From positions 10,737,697 to 10,801,696 of the forward strand of contig NW_004624784.1 of NCBI RefSeq assembly GCF_000247695.1: a stretch of DNA of 64,000 nt, read 5' to 3'. The position numbers were made by a program, and so were the translations under genes. The notes beneath the pieces are model-generated. The model was given only the letters and a program-made list of their open reading frames with translations. It made no database searches and had not been told where the DNA came from. Below, one piece after another: positions 1 to 12,000 of this stretch (positions within the stretch are counted from its first letter, which is position 1; every line of letters begins with the position of its first letter). The DNA is from Heterocephalus glaber. Its lineage: Eukaryota > Chordata > Mammalia > Rodentia > Bathyergidae.

Positions 1-49
1 GGAAATATTTACTTCCCCTCATTTATGTAAGACTTATTTTAAAGTACCT

Positions 50-195
50 CCCAGGTACCATACTGGATGCCACAGATATGGTAGTAAACACAGGGCACAT
101 AATTCTTGTGCTTAAGAACTCTTAAAACTGAAAATTCTGGAGCCAGCTTGTATGATAGATGCAGTGCCAGGGGGAGACAAACAGTAACAGAAACA
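50..195 (-). repeat. L2-like LINE trace
   Basis: The stretch follows the pattern of an antisense L2 3' region: a 'ggatgccacagatatggtag' block, then a run resembling 'tgcttaagaactcttaa', then 'ggggagacaaacag'. It is heavily decayed. The assignment rests on recalled consensus order only. Confidence 0.35.
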
Positions 196-3039
196 CCCAC
201 CATGCAATCATCCACAAACCCTGCCAGGAGAAATAAAAACTGTAAAGATGATTTTATTTCATAGGCAAAGTGACCATATTAAAACAAATAACTCCTAAAG
301 CTAAATCAATTCTGACCATGACATACTGGCATCTAGAACAAATGGTCACTTTGAGTGGGAACTTGTTTCGTAAATTAGGGGAGGCAGTACATGAAATGTT
401 AAAAATTCCAGCCAAGCTACTAGGATGTAAATTGTGATCCGATTCAGAGTTGACACGTTAAACAGTTTAATTTAGGTACAGCTCTCAGCAGTGCTGGGCA
501 TATGCAAGAGAAACAGATGCCTTGAATCATTTCAAAGTACCTTCCTGTCAGAAATGTCCTTTGTGACACTGAAATCAATTTCCTACGCCTTTACTAACTG
601 TTCTACCAAAAGAAAAAAAGGAGGAGGAGGAAGGGGAAAAGGACTCTTTTAATCAAATGTCTTCCCACTGAGGCAAAATTAAACCCAAACCTATTAAAGA
701 GCACAAATTCACATTCAATTTTTATAATTAGTGTTGCTTTGACAAAAAAAGAAGGCAATGGGAAAGAATGGGACACAATAAACGTATGTTGTGGAGAACC
801 AGGAAGTTTTTGACATGTCCTGAGGAAATGAGAAAAAGTGGACTTGGGTGGTTATGTGCAATAATGAGACTCCAACTCCTACCCACTCTGACCCAGAAAA
901 CTGCCTGAGAACACATTCTGTTTTGCTTAGGAATGTAAACACTTCTCCAATGCTGGAAGCTGTCATCCCTCCTTTCCTGTAGACTGTTAAGCCCACATGG
1001 CTTCCTCTCTTAAAAACCTGCTGTGCCTCTTTAAGTACACTTTATGATGTATACTATATATTGGAAATTCAACTAAACATAAATCTCTTAAGTTTAGCCA
1101 AAAAAATTAAATTGAAAATCAAAACACCATCAAACAAAATAAATCAGAGATGGGCACACACATGGAACATCTAAATAATGCAGTTGGTCACATCTCTCCT
1201 TGAAGGAGCAAAAAGTTTCTTGGTCCCTCTACCTGGAGCAACACCAATTAAAACAAAAACAATTGTATTTTTCTTTCCTATTTTAGTTATCTTAACATAC
1301 CACAAAAGCCTATACTTATGCTAAAAACAATGTATAATAATATAATGCCATGGTTGTCCTGCTAGGAGAGCATTTTCTAGCACACTTCTCTTCTGGATTA
1401 CCAATGCTGATTTAATGGAAAATCATTAACTGGAATACCTGCACCCAGGCATTCTTTTGAGAGTCCTGGAAAGTCACATTATCTAAGAATCCAAAAAAAT
1501 TTTTTCAGCTGTGATCATGCCTGAGATTAATCCCCATCCTCCAAGTAGAAGCTATCATTTAATGGAATAAAATATAGCTTTAATGCTCAATATGTGAGCT
1601 TTTCCAAGTTTTTTGGCTTTTAGGGATCCACTCCTACCATTTGAGACAAGCAAGCTAACTTGTATCCTATAATATCTAATCACAAGTTAACTATGAAAAT
1701 CTCCCCAGTGACTTATGCATGGTCATTGAGAAAAGGAGTTTATTGAGGAAGAATGAGTAACAGTAGCAATGGAAGCATTAGGCATCCAAACAAAGCTCTG
1801 TATGCCCCTATTCTTGTTGGTATTTTTTATACTTTCTGCAACTGCTGACAAAATAAAAAGGAAAGGCAGAGGTTTGAGCATCAGGGTGTGACAGTTTTGA
1901 GACTGAATTCTGATCCCTTCCATCTGCATCTCTTCTTGTCAAAGCTAAGAGGATGTACAAACACTAAAAGCAACATTATGCAAAATCAGAAATCTTATCT
2001 GGACATAAGCAGCAATCGACTCATCCTTAAAATGTACACATGAACCCGACAGTCATTGTGAGCTAAATCCCAGGAAAGTGTTCATTGATTTAGAGAGGTA
2101 TGTGATCACCTCTAATGCAAGGATGTAAACACCACCAATCTCTCTTTGCCTAGTGCCTCAATGAGATTCAGCATGTTGAGCAGCTTGAGAAGCCATATTT
2201 AAGTTCCTTGGAAGTGGTCTATTAACTTCTTAAAAAAAAAAAAAGGAATAAAATTGACTATATACCAAGATAAAGTGGAAGAAAACACAACATGCTATAC
2301 TGAATTCCTAGTCAGCAAAAGTTAATGAGTTGCAGATCACGAGCAACTCAATGTAAAACCACAGTGTGTGCATGTTATGAAATTACTCCACAAAAGATTG
2401 CTTAAGCAAATTTACAATGAAAAACAACATCAAAACACCAAGGAAGTGGAATGAATATAAATATGAAGCACATTTAAACACCTTGTTTTAAGATGAAGAA
2501 AAAGGATCCTCAACCTTCAATAGCAAAATTTTCAAACTACAAAGCAAGATCAGATCAACACCCAGGCCTGTTTTATAATGTTGAGTTTACATAGGCAGGT
2601 AAGCCAGACCACAGAAAATGGATCTCCAGTTGCCCCTGAAGCCATGAAGACAGCAATGCAGGATTCTACCCATGGGCACTCTTCGAAGGGTTGAACTGAA
2701 TACACAACACCTGGAGATGAGCAAGAAAAATTTAAATGGGGCCCATGGGTCTCCAAAGAGCAGTTTTTAACTGGCCCATAAGCTAATAAGAGCGGTTATA
2801 AACTATGAACAAATGCAGTACCAGGAGGAACATTTATCACACTAACATGCCTGTAAAGTGGAGAGGGCTCATCCACATGCTCTCTGCAGGTCCTATTAGA
2901 ATGTTAATTGTTCATACTAAAGGAAAGGAGACATAAGGAATGGCTCTTACCATCATGTGTTAAGTTTATTTTTGTTCTTCTGACCAGTTCCCAAGGGGCA
3001 CAAGGCTAATGACTGTTCTTCATCATCAACTGCAAAGGA
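196..3039. other. Gene-free sequence, no feature recognised
   Basis: AT-rich DNA with only short open frames (up to about 93 codons) that lack codon-like structure. A short purine patch lies near 610-640 and an A-run near 2230-2245. No SINE, LTR or exon signature was seen. Confidence 0.5.
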
Positions 3040-3300
3040 TATTTACATCCATCCTGTAACCATGACAGCTGTGTCAGTAATTCCCTAACGGCCTCCACCA
3101 CATGCACCAATCATCTGGCATGAAGCTGCAAGATGGAGTGCCCTGCAGTCATTATTCACCAAGCACTTTCATTAACAAACTGCCCTTAATTACAGTGGTA
3201 ATTGCAAAATTATTTCATAGCAGCAATTATTTTTCTCAGCCAATCCAGGCTATTTAAGTAGGACATTGCCTATTAAAATGGCATAAAGCCAAGTAATCTA
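3040..3300. other. Candidate conserved non-coding block
   Basis: No repeat family is recognisable here. The block carries several homeodomain-like ATTA cores close together (for example 'cccttaattacagtggtaat' near 3184) and a mixed composition unlike the decayed repeats around it. Conservation is a guess from texture; no alignment was made. Confidence 0.2.
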
Positions 3301-4261
3301 TGACCAAAGATATGTTTTAACTGTACTACCAACTTAGTTTCAAAATATTGTATTAAGGACTTAGATATTATACATCCCATTACACACTACACACACACCC
3401 AATCAAAGTAAAACTAACCTTTCCTATTTCTTTAATTAAAAAAAAATGCACTCATAACACTCACATTAAGTATCTAAACTAAAGCTACTGTCTATGAGCT
3501 TCTAGATCCAAACCTATTCTTTGAGAAGTGCTGAACAAACTAACCCATCCATTAGAACTAGACATGTTATCCACCGATTCCTTTTACTTCTGAATTCCTC
3601 CATATTTATACATTATACATTCAGCTCTGATAAACAGTGCTAGTACACTTGTCTGTCTGTTGGCCTACCAAACAAAGTCACAATTTTTTTTCCCAGAAAT
3701 CACAACCTAATATTTAAAATTATAGGCTGAAACACATTTATGCTTAGTTTCCTCTTCAACTTGAAAATCATTTTTAAAAATTACTTTGAAGATTAGAGTC
3801 ACAATGTCCTGTTTGGAGAACAGTGAGTTTTCAGTGAAGCTGAAATGTACAAGAAATGTGTAATTTAGAGACTAAGGAGATGTGGTTGAGCCAAGATAAA
3901 GCTTTTAATACTGCAGTCAGACAACATGGAAACATGAGTACTATTCTAAGGACTCTGGGTGCTATCTGGTTAACAGGGAGGACCTGTACAAGGCAAGGGA
4001 TGAAGCTTGAATTCAGATAGTGTCAATGAAAATAGAGGGAAAGGTTTGAGAAATCCATGAACAATTTTCCAAGTACTTCCAATTATAGTTGGTGACTGTT
4101 GGGTACAGAAAGTAATAAAGACATACGCAAAGAGTGCTCTGAGGTTGTAAGAATGGGTAAGTGGTTAGTGAGAGAATGTAATAAGAATCTATAATACATT
4201 TGAACATTTAAGGTTTAAGTGTCTAAAGGACATTAACCCAGAGATATTAAGGAAGTAGCAA
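3301..4261. other. Gene-free sequence, no feature recognised
   Basis: Unassigned AT-rich DNA. A 64-codon minus-strand frame at 4013-4207 is not convincing as a gene. Confidence 0.5.
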
Positions 4262-4450
4262 GAAAGAATAATAATTAACATTTACTGCTTACTTATATGC
4301 CAGACATTGTGCTAAATGCACTAGATGCATCAAGTCACATGATACTCAAACAATAGGATCATGAATTAGATCCTATTTTTACAATCATATTTAGATGAGA
4401 AAGCTGAGCCTCAATGAGTTTATATTGCCCAAGGTCACTATGACAGAGAA
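4262..4450 (-). repeat. MIR SINE
   Basis: This is an antisense MIR. It shows, in order, the 'acatttactgcttactta' block, 'gccagacattgtgctaa', a 'cacatgatactcaaac' block, 'gatgagaaagctgagcctca' and 'cccaaggtcactatgacaga'. That is the standard order of a reversed MIR consensus. It is nearly full length and old. Confidence 0.75.
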
Positions 4451-4798
4451 TGCTAGTTGCCTAGCAAATATCTACTCTTCCCTTTGTCCTTGCTAACAAA
4501 ACCCCTCTTTTTTAACTGTCCATGGTAAAGATAACTCACATCTAGGTTATAAGCTGTAAGAGCAGGTGCTGTGTGAGTTGAAAAAGAAACTGGTTCCGCC
4601 TATAAAAGCTCTGCTTTGTCTTTACTGCTGCCTAAGGCTGAAGCTCCACCTGTGAACCATGAGATGACTTCTAGGATAGAAGGATGGTAAAGCAAAAAGG
4701 AGGGGGCTGAGTTTCTGAAGGTGACTGGATATGTTGTACTGGGTCTGGTTTGGCCATCTCAATTCTTTTAGGTGAAAAAAAAATCAACCACTGTTTAA

Positions 4799-4802
<4 letters not shown>

Positions 4803-4838
<36 letters not shown>

Positions 4839-4866
4839 ATGTGTGTGTGTGTGAGAGAGAGAGAGA
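4803..4866. repeat. Compound (TG)n(GA)n microsatellite
   Basis: About 25 GT units, interrupted once by 'ttat', run into about seven GA units. The intervals 4451-4802 and 4867-5062 on either side hold nothing I recognise. Confidence 0.95.
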
Positions 4867-5076
4867 CTGGAGGAAGGTCTCTTAAAGAGAGAATGCACTC
4901 CTAAACAGACTTAGGATCTGAATGTAAGACTTTGATTCTAAATCCCAGGCTCTTAGCAAACGTGCTGAATTTGCTCAGGTGAGAGATTAAGGCTACAGAT
5001 GCAGACTGTCAATTATTGGTTTATGTACATCCTGACAGATTCTTGTTACTTCCTCTAATAAAAAAATAATGCAATA

Positions 5077-5171
5077 GGGGCCAGGGATTTAGCTCATTGG
5101 TTCCACCGCCTGCCTCGCAAGCTCAAGGACCCGAGTTCAATTCCTGGTACCAGGAAAAAAAAAGAAAAAAG
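5077..5171 (+). mobile_element. ID-like tRNA-derived SINE, young subfamily
   Basis: The body starts GGGGCCAGGGATTTAGCTCA and contains a Pol III A box (TAGCTCATTGG), a B box (GAGTTCAATTC), a GGTACC end and an A-rich tail. It is flanked by a perfect 14-bp target duplication, 'aaaataatgcaata', at 5063-5076 and 5172-5185. It is a retroposed SINE and not a tRNA gene. Confidence 0.92.
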
Positions 5172-5310
5172 AAAATAATGCAATATATCCAGTACCCTTG
5201 CAAAAGGAGAGGGGTATCACCATTAAATAAACCACCTAAATGATAAAGAATTAACATGCTACCAATTTTAGAAAACTAAAATAATCCCCAAAACCCTAAA
5301 ATTAGCAGGG

Positions 5311-5480
5311 TTTTTGTGTTTGTAGCATTGGGGATTGAACTCGGCCCTTGCACTGAGCTACATGACCAGTCTTTTTAAAATTTAGAGACAGGGTCTCATT
5401 GAGTTGCTTAGGTTTGTGATCCTCTTGCTTCAGCCTACCAGAGTGCTGGGATTACAAGTGTAAGCCACTACGCAGAGCTA
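5311..5480 (-). mobile_element. B1-dID dimeric SINE
   Basis: The ID half is first on this strand ('ggggattgaactcggccctt', then 'cactgagctacatg'), followed by the B1 half ('gagacagggtctcattgag', then 'gtgctgggattacaagtgta'). This is the reverse of a B1 plus ID dimer. It is moderately diverged. Confidence 0.85.
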
Positions 5481-5518
5481 GCAATTTTAACTTACTGTTA
5501 AAGGTTCTATAGCACATT

Positions 5519-5605
5519 TTTTTTTTTGTTGGTACCAGGGATCAAACTTGGGTCCTTGCACTTGCAAGGCAGGCAGCGAAACCACTGAGCTAAATCCCCG
5601 GCCCC
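5519..5605 (-). mobile_element. ID-like SINE, young subfamily
   Basis: Reverse copy with a T-run, then GGTACC, the antisense B box ('atcaaacttgggtcc') and antisense A box ('ccactgagcta'), ending in GGCCCC. The flanks 'tatagcacatttt' and 'tacagtacatttt' look like an imperfect target duplication. Confidence 0.92.
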
Positions 5606-7524
5606 TACAGTACATTTTTATTAAATAAAGCTACAAAAGAATTGGCAAGTTACCCAAGTATTAAGTAAAGGGTTTATTTAGTTCTTTCTTTTCTAAATTT
5701 TAATTAGAAGAAAATCTAGTTCTGTAAAGAAATGAAAAAATATGTTTCCATATGGAAATAATTTATAATTTCTCATCAAAATCTTTAATAATTTAAAGGC
5801 TAAAATCAGTTATTACTTTGGCTTTCCTATACAGAGACATGTTTATAGATATTTCCCTGTATTATACACTGGTGCATGTTAACTAAAAGGTTAATAATCT
5901 TTTATTACTACAAGAGTTGCAAAATCAGTGTTTATACCTTCAGTTTGATCTTCAATGCTTGAGTATCTTAGAGTTGGTAGGAATCTAGAAAAGAAATGTT
6001 TCACTTAATTAAATATAAAAGTTAAGTCCCCATGCATGCATAATATCCGGAAGGATGATACAGTCATGTGTTTTGCACCTGACAACACACTTTGAAATCA
6101 AACGACAGAGTTGCTTTATAGAATTTAGGAAAAAATTGAACATAAAATGTGGGCTTTTTTGAAGAAAAATTATACTCTCTTGTTAAAAAATTATTTTTGA
6201 AGTTCATGATTTAACTAGAATTCTAATACAGTCTTTGTAGCAGACAGAAGACAAATGAATTTTCTATCTAAAGCAACTATCACTATATTTTAAAAGATCC
6301 ACATAGTTCACAGTTTTAACAACATTACAGCCAGTAAGTGAATGTATTTCATTTTGATGATTTCATATATTGCATTAATGAGAAAAATCGAGGCATATTA
6401 TCTTAGGATCTAAAATATTGTGCAATTCCAAGTTTTATTCCAACTTTCAAGTAATTTAGTTTTTCAAAGATAGTAAAGGGAAACAGAATCTGTGCTAGAC
6501 AGATAGTGTCTCCCTTAACAATGAAAGAAAGTTATTCTACTAACAATTTGGTTTTCTTCCTAAAGGGTTGCAGGATTGGTGAGAAGCACTGGATTAATTC
6601 CATATTCTCTCTGCTTGTGTATGTTTTTAACATCCTCTGGAGTAAATATGCTATCAGTAAGCACACAGTACTTGGGGGAAAAAGGCATATTGTAAGACAC
6701 TCTCTGGGCCCTCCACAGTGACTAAAAGCAAACATAATAAAACAATCTGACATAATTCAGTGCTTTTGCATTTACCCAATCTTCTCTCAGCACTTTGAAA
6801 CATCCAAATCATATTCCAGTGCATTCCTAATGTTTGACCCAGATTACATAAAAGAATACACTAAGGTAATAAAAATTTTTGCATATTTTATTTGCAAATA
6901 CTGGAAAGTAAAAAAGGGTTCTAAACTATTACAACCATAATGTCATAGATTCCTCTTCCTAATAACCTAGTTCCATTAACTAGTAAGTAGTAGAACTTTC
7001 TGTGGTATTTAGATCCTCTAAATTTTGACATCATACCACATTCGTCTTCCTGGAAATTTTGCAACAGTGGTATGACACTCTAAGCAAAACATTCCATAGG
7101 GTTAGAGTGCCATTTGAGGGAACCAGAGGAATGCAATCATCACCACAAACACACCATCTGCTGTGTCTTACTGCTTAATTAAACTAAAACTGGTAGGTTC
7201 TTAATTCTCACAGCTCATAAAAATAAAGGTCAAAACAGAGCACTGGCATCATGCATCATCCACATACAGTTGCTAAAGTATACTTTGCCAACATATCATT
7301 CAAAGGGGAAAAAAAGAAATGTACCATCTAGCTGATGTCAAAGCATAGCATGATTCTATTAGACTAATATCAGGTCACTATCAGGACAGCTGAACTGTCA
7401 GCCTGACTATATAAAAGGCGGGAAGGCTCAGTTTTTGACCACTGCTCTTTACCTGTCTCCCCAGGCCCTTACCAAAAAAAAAAAACTCTTATGCACATTA
7501 TAATAAGACGTTTTATGGATTTGC
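5606..7524. other. Gene-free sequence, no feature recognised
   Basis: About 1.9 kb of AT-rich DNA. Overlapping 71- and 73-codon frames near 6506-6753 lie on opposite strands and neither looks like a protein. No repeat family was identified with confidence. Confidence 0.5.
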
Positions 7525-7625
7525 TTGTTCAATCATTCATAGGTTCATTTATCAAGGCATTGTGCAAGACATTGTGTTTACTACTTTGGAAAATACAAAG
7601 ATGAATCAGATATAGCTATGTACGG
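7525..7625 (-). repeat. L2 3'-end trace
   Basis: It shows the antisense L2 tail order: 'tgttcaatcattcatagg', a block resembling 'gcattgtgcaagacattg', then 'acaaagatgaatcagata'. It is short and diverged. Confidence 0.45.
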
Positions 7626-7675
7626 CTGATGACTTCACTATACAAAACCTTATTCTTATATATGTCACATATAAA

Positions 7676-7962
7676 AAGAGCTTTTTTGAGATGTAATTCC
7701 TATACCACAGAATTCCCCCATCTCTGATGTACAATTCAGTGCTGTCTGGTGTATTTTAGTATATTCATAGGGCTGTGCAACTATCACTATTATCTAACTT
7801 CAGAACATTACTTTCATCCCCCAAAATCCATAAGCACACACTATCAGTTCTCCTTTTCCCTGCCCCTGGCAACCAGTAATTTACTGTCTCTACAGCTGGG
7901 CCTGGTTTAGACTTCACATGAAAGGAATCATACTACATGTGGCCATTTTTTTTTTTTTACAT
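7676..7962 (-). mobile_element. L1M 3' UTR, first part
   Basis: The antisense L1M 3' UTR is recognisable from 'ttgagatgtaattcctatac', 'tgtacaattcagtgctg', 'ctgtgcaactatcactatta', 'ccctggcaaccagtaattta' and 'aaaggaatcatactacatgt'. It continues at 8086 after an insertion. Confidence 0.8.
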
Positions 7963-7970
7963 GCGGCCTT

Positions 7971-8085
7971 TTAAAAAAATGTATTAGCATATGTTTGTAA
8001 CACATAAGAAATAAATGCATCCTGGGTTACATATACATAGCATACCTTGATCCTTTTTTACTTCCCCTTCTCCTCCCTTTGGCTT
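7971..8085 (-). mobile_element. Younger L1 3' tail inserted in L1M
   Basis: The L1M reading breaks off after 'catgcggcc' and resumes at 'ggcttctttcactcagcc'. The insert reversed reads as an L1 tail, with a purine-rich stretch followed by 'acaaacatatgctaataca' and an A-rich end. It resembles the L1 tails at 29479 and 43203. I could not fix a target duplication. Confidence 0.5.
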
Positions 8086-8612
8086 CTTTCACTCAGCCTA
8101 TTTTCAAAGTTGACTCATGTTATATTATACTTAAGTACTTCATTTTTATGACTGCATAATATTCCATTGTGTGAATATTCCGCATGTCATTGATGCATTT
8201 GTTAACTAGTGAACACTTGGGTTGTTTCTGGAATTTGATTATGATGTGATGCTGCTATGAATATTCATGTACATGTTTTGTGTGGGCATGTGTTTCAATT
8301 CTCTTGGGTAAATAGCCAGGAGTGGAATTGCTGGATGTGGCAGCTCTATGCTCAACACTGCCAAGCTGTTTCCAAATTGGGTGTACCATCTTATATTACC
8401 AGTAGCAGTGTATGAGGATCTCAATTTCTCTACACCCTTGCCAACACTTACTATCGTCTCTCTCTTTTTATTTTAGCCATCCCAATGGATGTGAAGTGGT
8501 ATCTCATTATGGCTTTGATTTGTGTCACTCTGGTGACATGCTGAGAATCTTTTCATGTGTTCACATGTGTATCTTCTTAGGAGACATGCACTAAATATTT
8601 TAAGTAACTTTT
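8086..8612 (-). mobile_element. L1M 3' UTR and end of ORF2
   Basis: Reverse L1M. It holds 'aatattccattgtgtgaata', 'gggttgtttctggaattt', 'tgctgctatgaatattcatg' and 'gagtggaattgctgga', then the antisense end of ORF2 ('gtgaagtggtatctcatta', 'gctttgatttgtgtcact'). Reading is decayed, so no protein is intact. The interval 8613-8988 downstream is unassigned. Confidence 0.85.
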
Positions 8613-8988
8613 AATCAACCATTTGGTTAAAAATATATGAAATAACTTATTTGGAATCTTTCCACCAAAATGTGACATTTCACATCAAACAACTAATAAG
8701 TGTTTTGGGGTGTTTACATAAAAAGACTAAGAGTTGCACTAGATGCTGAGAGGCACCCCCCATCTAAGAGCTGTGATTGAGCACCTGCTAGAGAGACTGT
8801 CATGCTTTAGGAGAGGGAGCTCACAGAAAGGGAACAGGTCCTCCTGGCTGAATCTGCACAGTTATCCTTGAATGAAGTAGTGTAGAGGCCTGCGCTGCTG
8901 CTCACTCTTTAGGAATGACTGTCCTAGTGTCTGGTGTTGGTTTAGAGGCTGTTTATGACGGCTATCACAGGGTGATGGGATTCACTTG

Positions 8989-9004
8989 AAGCACTGTATT
9001 TCTG
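8989..9004. repeat. Left 16-bp direct repeat flanking the U6 fragment
   Basis: The sequence AAGCACTGTATTTCTG is identical to that at 9036-9051. The pair encloses exactly the U6-derived insert and so behaves as a target-site duplication. Confidence 0.9.
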
Positions 9005-9035
9005 CTTTTAGTATATGTGCTGCCAAAGCAAGCAC
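9005..9035 (-). pseudogene. 3'-truncated U6 snRNA retropseudogene
   Basis: On the minus strand this 31-bp insert matches nucleotides 1-30 of U6 snRNA, from the GTGC start through GCAGCACATATACTAAAA. Only two bases differ, at U6 positions 6 and 11. Both are C to T at CpG sites, as expected from methyl-CpG decay. The rest of U6, including the catalytic ACAGAGA region and the 3' end, is absent. There is no A-tail. Perfect 16-bp direct repeats flank it. I infer that a fragment of U6 RNA or cDNA was inserted by L1-type machinery. It cannot make a functional snRNA. Confidence 0.88.
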
Positions 9036-9051
9036 AAGCACTGTATTTCTG
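9036..9051. repeat. Right 16-bp direct repeat flanking the U6 fragment
   Basis: Identical partner of 8989-9004, directly abutting the insert. Confidence 0.9.
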
Positions 9052-12000
9052 TTTTAATAGTTTTATCCAATTTTGCCTTCCCAAGAAATTTGTTCTACCT
9101 AAAAAGTTCATGCTGTCTTTTAATATAAAACATTTTAATAAAAAAAGAGGAACAGAAATGTCTAAAGACAGAAAAGTCTTGAAATTTCATGAAGCAATTT
9201 AACCTGGGGGGTGTGGGTAGATAAAATTTCACTTGACTAGATAGCTCTTTCTAGCTAATAGTCTAATTGTCACATCTATTGGAAGTCAACTAGTAAGAAC
9301 TCAGAATGAGGCATAAATTCAGTTTCAGAACAGGTAAATTCAAAAATGTTACGGGGTAAAACAATAGGATTAGACTGATTTGAACTACAGTGTAGAGTGC
9401 TGAGGTAACTAAGAGTTATTGTCTTAGGACAATGAATTATGATGCCATTTGCCTACAAAAAGAGGGAAAATCAGAGAATTTTTTAAAAAACCCCCAAAAA
9501 ACCACGAACATATACCAAAGCAGACCAGTCATGAGGCAATGGTTTTCATTATTCTTTTAAGGGAAGACATAAGAAAAATGGGAATGGGTGGGTGACATCA
9601 ATCTAATGTGGGCCACAATAAATCTGGTGTAGGACACATAAGATGGTGGTACAGGGCAAGGCAGGGCAGGGCAGGGGGAAGTTATACAAAGAACCCAGCA
9701 GGATGCACAGAGTTCAGGAAAGGGTCTGGGTTAGAGATGCTGGAAAGAAGAAAGAACTCCAGTCATTCACATAGCAAGGAGAAAAACCCTACATTGTTCT
9801 TAACTCCTTTCAAGCCAAATCACTCTAGTTTGGAACAATGAGGAACTTAATTCAGTGATATAGTTATGAGAGGCTGATGAATGAAAATAATAGATCCTCA
9901 TTATCTCTTCAACTTCCTTAATGCACCCGTAAAAGTGATCAGGTGTCTTCCTTTAGAATTCTCTGAACTGAATCATGCAGCTTGAACTTTACTATGTAGG
10001 CTTTTTAACTTCCTAACAATGCTTTCCAAATACGAAAAACAGAAACAAAAAAACTGCATCAACAATAAAAATGATGATTTGGATGCATGCTCTCTACGAG
10101 AAACAAAGGAATCCAAAACTGTGAAGAAGCCAGCAGTACCTTATATATGCTACACTCCTTGGCCCCAATCAATAGCTCTGCTGTCTTGCGTTGGTGTGCC
10201 TGTGGAAAAGGTGCGGCAAAACGAGCCAGCAGCCTTAAAAACAATTAAGGGTGAGGAATCTCCTGCCAAACTGCTAGTACAGATATAACCTTTTCCCCTC
10301 AGAGGTTAGCGTCATTCCATGGCCAAGAAGAAGCTTGATAAATATTGTACAATGAACAAATGATCAAATTTAGAAAAACTAAGGATGAGGAATGACCAAT
10401 GGGAGGGAGAACCCAGATGCTTTAGAGAGGCTGAACAAGGCATTGTGTTTCCTGTTTCCTGAAGAGGGCGCCAAACTCCTTGAAGAAGAACAAGAGAAAG
10501 CAAAGTTAAAAGGCCAGCATGTGTCTACATTAGAGTGCTGAAGGATTCTTCCGGAGTTGGCAATTCCTCTTTCAAGGCAGCTCTTCTTCACTGGTATTGG
10601 CAAGCTCTAGATTTCAGAGGTGATTCACCTGCACCGTGTTATTTATGAGCCGCCTTTTCCCTCTAAGTGCCCAGCCTCACATTAATAGTATGACCAGCTT
10701 CACTGCAGAGCTCAACTGTGTCTATCAAATAAATTGAAAGTTCATTAGAGCATCTATTAAAAGGATTTTCAAATGTAAAAGAGCATTTCATAGCTGTTAG
10801 GATCTCTTAAGTTCTACAGAAGAAATGTTACAAAACTGCTGTTTAGAACCATCATTCACCCACAACTGCCACAAGTAATCAACTTGGCTCGCCTTCTGGG
10901 AGGGCTCGCACACCCCCTTGTGCTCCCAATCTTTCAGACCTCGGGCAAGACTGCATCAGTAAGAGCCCTAAGGAGCCTATCTAAGACATGCATCTCCGCA
11001 AGTGGCTAGGACTTGGACTTTGGTCCTCATTAAGGGTCCCTGCCCAAAAGAAGCAGTGGAAGTAGTGGGGAGGCTGGAGGCTTGGTCCAGCTGGAATAAA
11101 AGGAGAATGAGAGCAAGGTGTGGCCCAGCGGGCATACACAGGCAAGCACAAATTGAGATTTTGTTTCAGGTTTTCACTAGAATTCTCTAGATCTGATTTT
11201 TATAACAAACAAACATTTGCTGCCAATCTCTGAAAATTTTTAAATAACAATAGCTAACACTGACTTCCATTACACTCAATTACATAAGACCCAAGCAGTG
11301 CATTGCTCTCATTTTTGAAGCTTTGTTTTAAGCTCCCTCATTAATCTTTCAGTCTTTTCCCATCTCTGCCTGACTGTAACTGCCCCGAATTTATCCAAGC
11401 CTGCAGTATGCCAGGCTCACTAGTGTCTAAATCACCAAGAGCTGAATACACATTCTACTCGTGGGACTCTACATTTCCATCAGAAAGAACCAATCACAGC
11501 TTAGGAGAGGTAAACCTCTTTTTAATTGTATTCTATGATACTAACAGGCATTCATTACACATGGACCTTAAAACAAGATTTGCTCTTGGCTGCTCATAAT
11601 TGTATTTCTACAGCAGCTTAAACCGCTGGCACCTGCAATTGCTAGCAGGCCTAAGCTAAGAATTTCTATTATCCCAGTTTCAAGGGTTACATTTAAAATA
11701 AAACTCAGAGGGCCAAAACATTACATACACACATATTTACACAAATTAAATACTATGCACAAGTCAATACCTTCTGCACACAAAACTACATTAAACTCAA
11801 TTAGCCCTAAGCAAAACTACAGGAAGCAGGTTTTCTGTGAACCAAAAGAGCTGTTCTGTATAATAAAGAATATAAAAGCAGCCAGATTATAGAGTTCTGC
11901 AGAACTGTCAATAAATACTTTTAAAAAAATCGCTATCATTGCTGATCTCTAAATTAATTAACTTAAGTTAAATTAACATAAAACAGTTCAACCCAAGAAT

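Noticed and set aside
5077..5150. tRNA genes suggested by intact A and B boxes here and in about a dozen other places.
   Set aside because: All have GGTACC ends, A-tails and target duplications and lack a proper tRNA cloverleaf. They are tRNA-derived SINEs.
8239..8594. Two 60-codon frames near 8.4 kb.
   Set aside because: Both lie within an antisense L1M 3' UTR and ORF2 end and follow its sequence.
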